Positions 57,163 through 64,000 of a stretch of DNA of 64,000 bases are shown one piece after another. Where the stretch lies: positions 62,001-126,000 of the forward strand of contig VNWV01000014.1 in assembly GCA_009801085.1 (NCBI GenBank), read 5' to 3'. The DNA comes from Lasiodiplodia sp. COLG20 (Eukaryota; Ascomycota; Dothideomycetes; Botryosphaeriales; Botryosphaeriaceae). The notes beneath the pieces are model-generated. The model ran no database searches. It was not told where the DNA came from and saw only the letters and a program-made list of their open reading frames with translations. A program made the translations under genes and the position numbers. Numbering within the stretch: the stretch's first letter is position 1; each line of letters begins with the position of its first letter.

Positions 57163-58383
57163 CTACGAGGTGGTAAAGACAGCATCAGGCTTCGAACCAT
57201 CATTAACATACGACCCATTCTTGAGTTCTTCCGCGACCTGCCTGAACCCCTTGGCCATCTTCTCGTTCCCATCCTCGTCGAAACGCGCCTGCAAGCTGTC
57301 CCACGTCACCTGCTGAAAGGTCTTGGCCCGGGGGAACATGTCCTTCTCGAACTGCTCGGCGGCGGCGTCGACCATGTCGTGCGGGTGAGCCAGAATGCTC
57401 CTCGCCAGCAACAAAGCGTCATGCATGGCGACGTTGACGCCCTCGCCGGCGAACGGGGTCATGAGGTGGGCGGCGTCGCCGATGAGCGTCAAGCCCGCCT
57501 TGTGCTGCCACCTGGTGCCAACATGCAGCATGTACAGCGAGCGCGGGATGACGGGGCCGTCGGCAGCCTCAATGGCGCGTCGGAACTGCGGCGCCCAGTC
57601 GGCATACTCGCGCAGGAGCAGGGCCTTCACCTGGGCGGGGTCGGACGAGTCCACACCAGATTCGGCGTGCCACCGCTCGTTCTTGCGCATGAAGGCGTAC
57701 ATCTGGATGCTCCGGTCCGTCTGCCGCTGCAGGCTGAGCATCCGCTCGTCGCGGCCGACGGCCCAGTGCGAGCCGTCGCCCGTGAGCGCCGAGACGTCCG
57801 GGCATGTGTTGTCCGGGTCGACGAACCACAGCTCGTAGCCGCACAGGCCGGCGTAGAAGGGCGGCACCGAGCACAGCCGCTCGCGCACCTTGGACCACGC
57901 GCCGTCGGCGCCGACGACGAGGTCGAAGCCGCGCTCGACGAGGCCGCCTTCAAAATGCATCGTCGGCGTCTTCCTGGCCGCCGTGGCCTCCTCGACCCGG
58001 GCGAGCTTGTGGTTCCAGCGCACCGTGTCGGGCTGCAGCGAGTCCAGCAGCATGCGCCGCAGGTGCGGGCGGTCGATCTCCGGCCGGCCGAGGTCGAGGC
58101 CGCGCATGTTGAGCTGCTGCTGGCCGGTCTCGTCGCTGATGATGTAGGCCTGGCCCGAGTAGCGCGCGTATTTCTGGTACGAGTCCCATAGGCCGGCTTC
58201 CTTGACCGCTTCCTGTCCTGACCCGGGGTGCAGGTCGAGACAGCCGCCGTTGGTGGCGCGATGAGCAGGCGTGGGGTCCTTTTCGAAAACGGTGCAGGGG
58301 ATGTTGTGGACTTGCAAGAGGCGGGCGAGGGTTAGTCCGGCGGGACCGGCGCCGATGATGGCGATGTTGGGTGGAGGGGCCAT
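57163..58383 (-). CDS. FAD-dependent monooxygenase (TetX / aromatic hydroxylase-like)
   Basis: Intronless, 406 aa from the ATG at 58383, which places the Rossmann motif GAGPAGLTLARLL at the N-terminus as usual (an upstream in-frame ATG at 58455 adds 24 residues). Later come the DG motif (VVGADGAWSKVRERL) and the GD motif (LIGDAAHLMTPFAGEGVNVAMHDALLLA), which binds the ribityl chain. Closest in style to fungal TetX-like single-component hydroxylases that use NAD(P)H and O2. Such enzymes are common tailoring enzymes in fungal pathways. It is divergent from the SDR at 59003 across about 620 bp. Confidence 0.9.
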   Translation of the reverse strand: MAPPPNIAIIGAGPAGLTLARLLQVHNIPCTVFEKDPTPAHRATNGGCLDLHPGSGQEAVKEAGLWDSYQKYARYSGQAYIISDETGQQQLNMRGLDLGRPEIDRPHLRRMLLDSLQPDTVRWNHKLARVEEATAARKTPTMHFEGGLVERGFDLVVGADGAWSKVRERLCSVPPFYAGLCGYELWFVDPDNTCPDVSALTGDGSHWAVGRDERMLSLQRQTDRSIQMYAFMRKNERWHAESGVDSSDPAQVKALLLREYADWAPQFRRAIEAADGPVIPRSLYMLHVGTRWQHKAGLTLIGDAAHLMTPFAGEGVNVAMHDALLLARSILAHPHDMVDAAAEQFEKDMFPRAKTFQQVTWDSLQARFDEDGNEKMAKGFRQVAEELKNGSYVNDGSKPDAVFTTS

Positions 58384-59002
58384 TGTTGATGGGAAGATTG
58401 AGTTAGATGTGTCTTGAGTTTTGAAGTCACGATGATGTTTTACTCGAGAAACCAACAGTCGAGGTGTGCTATATATTTATTTATTTACTCCTACGGCTTC
58501 GTCCGGAACATGTCCGTCTTCTACTCGGAAGGCTCGACAACATGCCTCTCGATTAGGAAGCTCGGTAGTCATGATCACTGCCCATTGTTGTCGAGACACA
58601 TACCGCGCGGACCAGTGAGAAGGCTTTCCTGATGGGTTTCGCGGGAATTAGCTCAGAAGCCACGCTACTCACACGCAATAAAGCGCAACACCGAGCGGAA
58701 ATGCCGAGACAAGACACTTTGTCGAGTCATTAGCTCGCGGACTACGGGCACTCAGCGCTCGGCCTTTGAGAACTTCCCCATCACTGCATCGGACTCGGCC
58801 TAAAAGCCCCGGAGATAAACGGCCACCCTATGTAACAAGAACGGATGCCGTCGGGATGATAGAAGACGGAATTCAATTGATCGTTAAAGGCCGAGTTCCG
58901 GATGACTATTAATATTCGACGTGTTCATGCTTTTGACGTTCAAGCAAATACTCCAGGGTCTCTTCTCCAAATCTACTTTCAATTTGCCTTACACAACAAA
59001 AC
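58384..59002. other. Divergent intergenic region
   Basis: Shared upstream region of the monooxygenase and SDR genes. No gene and no TCGG-NNN-CCGA motif seen. Confidence 0.5.
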
Positions 59003-59867
59003 ATGTCGAAGGTCTGTCTCATAACTGGGGGAACACAAGGCATCGGCCGCGCTACGGCTGAGCTGCTAGCATGTCAAGGATGGAGAGTTGTGGTCTCCGG
59101 TCGCAACTTCCAGAACGGCCAAAAGGTTCGAACCACAAAGAAACACATTTTGCCAACCATTTTGCTCACTTGTCTCGGATTAGGTGGTTGAAACCATCAA
59201 AAATGGAGGGGGAGAAGCAACCTTCGTTGAGGGTGACATGTGCAGCCGAGAGGACATCAGTGCTCTTCACAAACGTGTCATTGCTGTCTACGGACGTCTT
59301 GACGCTGCTGTGAACAACGCTGGAACAATGAACGACTTCAACCCTTTTACGAACCTGTCATCGGATAACTTCGAACGCATGTGGCAGGTCAACGTGCTTG
59401 GCCTGTTCTGGTGCATGCAGGAGCAGATCCGTCTCATGGCACCGCAAAAATCGGGCCACATCGTCAACATGTCATCTGCGGCGGGACTGCACGGGACGCC
59501 TGGCGGCGCCACGTATGCTGCCACGAAGCATGCTGTAAGTATCAGTCCATCCTTGTTAAGAGCACGAAATGAATAATTCAGCTTACTCTTGTTTTTCTAG
59601 GTCGTCGGATTGACTCGTAGCGCGGCGGCTGAGTACGCGCAGGCGGGACTCTATATCACTTCAATTGCGCCTGGTGTCATCAAAACAGACATCCTTGATG
59701 GGATGATCAAGGATGGGCCTATGACGGAGGAAAGCTTAAGTGAGATGATGCCAGTCAAGAAGATTGGCGACCCTGCTGAGATTGCAAGGGCCGTCTCATT
59801 CTTGCTGGGTTCGGAATTCACTACCGGATCTGTGCTGGAGGTAGACGGTGGAGTCGGAGCCACTTGA
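59003..59867 (+). CDS. Short-chain dehydrogenase/reductase (classical SDR)
   Basis: Exons 59003-59125, 59184-59534, 59601-59867 (246 aa, normal for the family). The cofactor motif is TGGTQGIG, NNAG follows in strand 4, the catalytic Ser is in MSSAAG, and YAATK supplies Tyr and Lys. APGVIKTDI and the final EVDGGVGAT are typical. It would oxidise or reduce a secondary alcohol/ketone with NAD(P)(H). The first intron has a weak donor (GTTCGA), although the flanking protein sequence supports it. Next to the FAD monooxygenase, esterase and P450 it may be part of a small oxidative gene group. Confidence 0.9.
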
Positions 59868-61520
59868 ATATTCATGTAAGTAACTGAATATCAAGGCCCT
59901 TCATTTCGGGCATCATGTCTACGGCATATCTAGCATAAAAATTGACATTCGTTCACTCCAAATTCTGGTCCATGTTGAAATGCATTGTAGGTCGTCCTGC
60001 TTTCGACCAAGTAGAGCAACAGCTGGCCGGACCCTCCTTAAATTTGGGGTTCTGAAGGTTGTCCTGATACCCTCGCTGCGAAGGGATGCGACGAAGATAA
60101 TAAAGAAAGAAGAACGGTAATATAGACCCTAACAGTATAGATTGCCTCGGCACTTACTAAACAAATATACAGACTTGAAGTCTATGCCGCACGTAAGGTT
60201 TGGGCTAGCAGTTTGCAAATGGCGTCCTAGGAGCTTGTCCATCTTGGTTCTGGAGCAGAGGATCCAGATATGAGCTAAATAACAGCGGAGAGAGGAGAGA
60301 CTGGGCGAGCAAGTCGATGAAAGTTTTCATGCAGCCGCGTGCGCCGATTCGATGGAATCGCGGGGCTTGATATCAGCTTTCCATACCGCGATCGCCGCCT
60401 ACCCTTGTCCGGATACGATTGGGCCCAGCTTTCATAAACTCAAGTCGCTAGCTACGTATGCAGTGCACGATGCAATGTGGCACGATCTGCCAAAGCAGAA
60501 TACCCGTTCTCGGAAACCCCGGAAAAGTGGCACTGCGGTTTTAATATTTGGCGTCGGAAGCTAGATGGAAATACAAGACCACAGTTGAATACCATCCTGT
60601 GCGAGTCTTCTTCAACTGAAATATTTTTGAATTGTATTAATGCATCGCTTGGCTCTTTTTGATCATGATTCAGTGGCGATATCAGCGTCGCTCTGCTTCA
60701 CGGCTACGCGGCATGACGTGGAAGGGCGGTCCTCTGCGATCAACTGATTCGATACGAGCAGTCTTCACATTTAACTTTTGAACGCGGAAGTTGTGGCTAG
60801 TCACCGGCTTCTAATTGCCAAAACTGTACTGTCAAAGGCATCATGGTCCGTGAGGGTGGCCAAAGGCCGACCCCGAGGCAAATTCCGAGGCCGAGCGGCA
60901 GAGCGAAGAAGCTCCGCATGACTAATGCGGGCATCTGTATTTTCATCTTCATGGATGCATAACTAAGATCAATTCAAAATTGGCAGACTCTCAATCCAAA
61001 TAATGAAAAAAAAGAGAGAAAAAAATAAGTCGAGACGTGTGTGCTGAGTCGCTTGTGCCTACTCGCGTTGTTGCTTTTTTCCTACTCCTTGTCTTGGCAA
61101 GCAGACTCCTGCGACGTAGGAGTTCCCCCATATTTTATGTTAGGTCGTTTATTCCGTGTCCACCAATCGCTCTCAGACAGCACCCAGAAAGCCGAGCCCT
61201 GCTTACCTAGCGATAAGCTAGGGACTCCCCCCAACAGAGCCCTCGACGTAATGTAATGCCTGCTATGCTTATCCTTGCTTTCAGCCTCGGCCTCGGGGTC
61301 GGTATCTGGTTTCAATGGCGGCTAACCTTATTTTCTCATCGGCTGTGCCGGCACGGATAGCTGGGGCCCCGGTAGTCCGTAACACATAAACCATACACTT
61401 AAAGCTCGATATAAAAATGCGTTCGGTCCGCCAGTTACCTTCAACAGGCTACCTGTTGAGTCTTAAATCCCTTTCTATTGGCATCTCAATTTTCCTGCGA
61501 AGACCTAAGAAGACTACAGG
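59868..61520. other. Intergenic region with inverted 12-mer
   Basis: About 1.65 kb without a supportable gene. CCGACCCCGAGG (60867-60878) and its exact inverse (61291-61302) bracket a 412 bp segment that could be a small non-autonomous element. A hairpin CCTAGC/GCTAGG lies near 61209. Confidence 0.45.
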
Positions 61521-63270
61521 ATGGGTATCTTTACCATTCTCCTCTATATCGCTTCGGCGTGGGTTCTACGGGCAAGTGATAATATGTTTCCTTTGCCTTT
61601 GATATAGTCTTACTGTATTACAACGTTTGCAACCTCTCTTGTGATCCGCTTGCCGATACTTTTAGTCTATAATGAATCTGACACAGGCCCGCTAACTTAT
61701 ATCTAGTTTCTATTCAATGGGCTCGTCAACCCCCTTCAACACGTACCTGGCCCTTATTACACCTTGTTTTCCAACCTGCTGCTGAAATTCTACACCCTTA
61801 CGGCCCGCCGAATCTATTACATTAACGAGCTGCACGAAAAATACGGTGATATTGTCCGCATCGCACCGCGCGAGGTGTCCTGTCGAGACCCTTCGATGTT
61901 CAGAGAGATCCACCGCGTCGGGGGCGGATTCACAAAGACAGAGTGGTACCCTAAGTTCATCGGGATCAGGAAGGCGGAGGAGCATAGCATCTTCAGCCTC
62001 GGCGACCCTAAACAACATGGAGCTAGGCGCAAGCTTTTGGCACGACCGTTTAGCAAGTCTGAATTGAGGAGGGTTTGGGGAGAGGAGGTCAGGGCGAAGG
62101 TACTCTACGCTGTTAGCAGGATGAAAGATAGCGCGGATGCGCAAGGAGGAGAAGTGGATGTCCTTCATTGGTGGATATTGATGGCTGCAGATGTTGCCTC
62201 GCGACTCGCCTTTGGGGAGTGTTTCAACATGCTCGAAACCGGAAAGGTAAGTTTCATCAAAATAGATGGGGCGCAAGACCTACTCGACTCCTTTCTCAAT
62301 TAAACTCTACTGTTCTGCCCTGATTAAAATACATAGGCTAACAAGATTCCAGAAACATCGATACATTGAGGCCGTTGAGAGAATTGGCCTTATCAGCAGC
62401 CTCCTCGCCGAGCTTCCATTCCTCAGGTTGTTGCAGTACGCTCCCAGTTCTGCCTGGAAAGAGGCGATTGTATCACAAGAAACAATTTTCAAGTGGGCGG
62501 AGCTGGCAGTTGCAAACAGCAAGAAGACCGGAAGCACTGCGAACATCTTCTCTGGGGTCATTGCCGAGGCTGAGAAAGACAACGGCATCAGCACGGATCA
62601 AAATGTAAGAACGGATGCTAGCACACTAATCATCGCGGGCTCAGATACCACGGCAATCACCATGACGTACATCGTTTGGAATGTTCTTTCACGACCTCAA
62701 CTGCACCAGCAGCTTGTAGCGGAAGTACAGCTGAACTTGGACGACAACCTCGATGATAGCCAGCTGGAGGCACTCCCTATCCTCAACGCGGTTATTCAGG
62801 AAACTCTAAGGTTATATGTTGCTGTACCTGATACCCTTCCGCGTCATCCGCCATCAGGTGGCATCTCTCTGGGGGGTTACTACATTCCCGAGAATGTTAC
62901 CGTAGGCACTCAGGCATGGTCTCTCCACCGCAACCCAAGGTTCTGGGCTAACCCCGATGAGTGCGTCCCCATTATTCTCCATTCGAGCATCTTATTGATC
63001 AAGTTCTATAGATTTGACATTAACCGCTGGTTACCTGACGAGCGAGCTTCGGAAGCTATCAAGAACTCTTTCCATCCATTTGGCGGAGGCTCTCGAGTGT
63101 GTCTGGGCCTCCATCTTGCCGAGATGGAACTCAGATATGCTACAGCCGCCTTCTTTCGCGCGTATCCGGCAGCAAAGCTCTCCTCAAGGACAACCGTTAA
63201 TAGCATGCAACCTATTAGCTTCTTCGTTGCTAGTCCAAAAGCACACCAGTGCTGGGTATCTCTTTCTTAG
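61521..63270 (+). CDS. Cytochrome P450 monooxygenase, 2 of 2 (5' end unresolved)
   Basis: Exons 61707-62246, 62353-62960 and 63012-63270 are phase-consistent and encode 468 aa of P450: NPLQHVPGP, KYGDIVRIAPREV, the I-helix AGSDTT, ExxR as ETLR, NPDEFDINRW and the heme loop FGGGSRVCLG. A good membrane-anchor start lies at 61521 (MGIFTILLYIASAWVLRA), but the only GT donor after it (61576) is one base out of phase with the acceptor at 61707. Either an extra small exon exists, another donor is used, or a one-base change damaged the gene. The family and ER location are clear; the substrate is not. Confidence 0.8.
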
Positions 63271-64000
63271 TTAGGCTTGATGTTGTCGAAGCTCTTTTCA
63301 TGCTTCGGGAGGGCCGGGAAAGTATTCGGCGAGGCATGGTAGGGTGATGTGTCTTGGTGTGCGTCAGCTCCTTCACAAAAGTAATATCTGGTTGATTTTG
63401 TAAATGCTTGAGAATTGAGTGGTGCATTATTTGACGATGAATATGCTAGTGCACCCGTGGTGACGTGTTCTCGATACCAATCGGTCATGTAGTCTATGTA
63501 GATCGAGCTATAGTCCACACGATAAACAATTCAGACGACTAGTTTTAATTTTGAGCAATTACCAAGAGCGACCCGTATTTACGTCGAAAACCCTAAATGC
63601 GACCTTTTCACCAAATCCGACCCCTTCTGATTTTCTTCGAGTAAACGAAATATCCATAACTCATGTAGCAGGGAGCTAGCGTCTTGTTACATGCTCATTC
63701 TCCCCGTCGATGGACAATTCTTGGCGCTTGGCATGTTGCAAACACCACTGTCCGCCAGTCTCCGCGAGGAATCGACTGAGGATAGATGTTAGGGCCAATC
63801 TAACCGTTAATTCCATCCTTCTATATGCATAAAAGCCAAAATATGAGTTACACAGCCCTCTGGAGACCCGGACATGTTTGATTCCAGGGAGCATGGAGAA
63901 TTCTGGGTGAGACCATTGCCTTCGAGAGAAGCAATCGTGGCGCTCAACCGTGAATGAACATTCCCCTCAGCCTGCCTGCGCCAAAGCTGAGACAGCTTTC
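63271..64000. other. Right edge, no gene seen
   Basis: 3' flank of the second P450 gene. Short open frames only. Confidence 0.45.

Noticed and set aside
61082..61315. 77-codon minus-strand frame as a gene
   Set aside because: No intron/exon support or known domain; overlaps a candidate non-autonomous element.

Overview
The window is nuclear DNA of a filamentous ascomycete (Pezizomycotina). Evidence: genes are interrupted by 45-60 nt GT-AG introns with CTAAC-type branch sites, there are three Zn2Cys6 regulators, a fungal NACHT/DUF7708 NLR, fungal-type FAS beta, and decayed AT-richer gaps with transition-type (RIP-like) changes. I rebuilt exon structures by hand and checked reading phase across every junction. 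No rRNA, tRNA or CRISPR was recognised. The sequence does not allow a species to be named.

Layout. 0.9-5.1 kb: rhodopsin-fold membrane protein, UbiX/Pad1-type flavin prenyltransferase, epoxide-hydrolase-like enzyme. 7.5-15 kb: an intact NLR with C-terminal C2H2 zinc fingers, head to head with a RAD5/HLTF-like SNF2 ATPase. 16.6-19 kb: a Zn2Cys6 regulator. 20.8-32.4 kb: TauD dioxygenase, MFS transporter, secreted SMP-30 lactonase and cis-aconitate-decarboxylase (CAD)-like enzyme (divergent pair), second MFS transporter, AflR-like regulator. 33-44 kb: an insert of apparently unrelated genes (P450, alpha/beta hydrolase, Zn2Cys6 regulator, NmrA protein) plus relics of an AMP-binding enzyme and an AIG1-like GTPase. 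44.3-52.5 kb: complete FAS beta subunit, divergent from a 2-methylcitrate-dehydratase (PrpD)-like gene. 53-63.3 kb: small orphan gene, carboxylesterase with a premature stop, FAD monooxygenase, SDR, second P450.

Main result. The 20.8-32.4 kb and 44.3-52.5 kb blocks look like two parts of one pathway: fatty acyl supply (FAS beta), dehydration of an alkyl-citrate (PrpD-like), decarboxylation to an alkyl-itaconate (CAD-like), oxidation (TauD), lactone chemistry (SMP-30) and export (MFS). An 11-bp near-palindrome of the form TCGG-NNN-CCGA (an AflR-type TCG-N5-CGA site) sits upstream of every one of these genes, including the AflR-like regulator, and lies almost exactly mid-way in both divergent promoters. 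I did not find it upstream of the intervening genes. FAS alpha and an alkyl-citrate synthase, which such a pathway needs, are not in this window.
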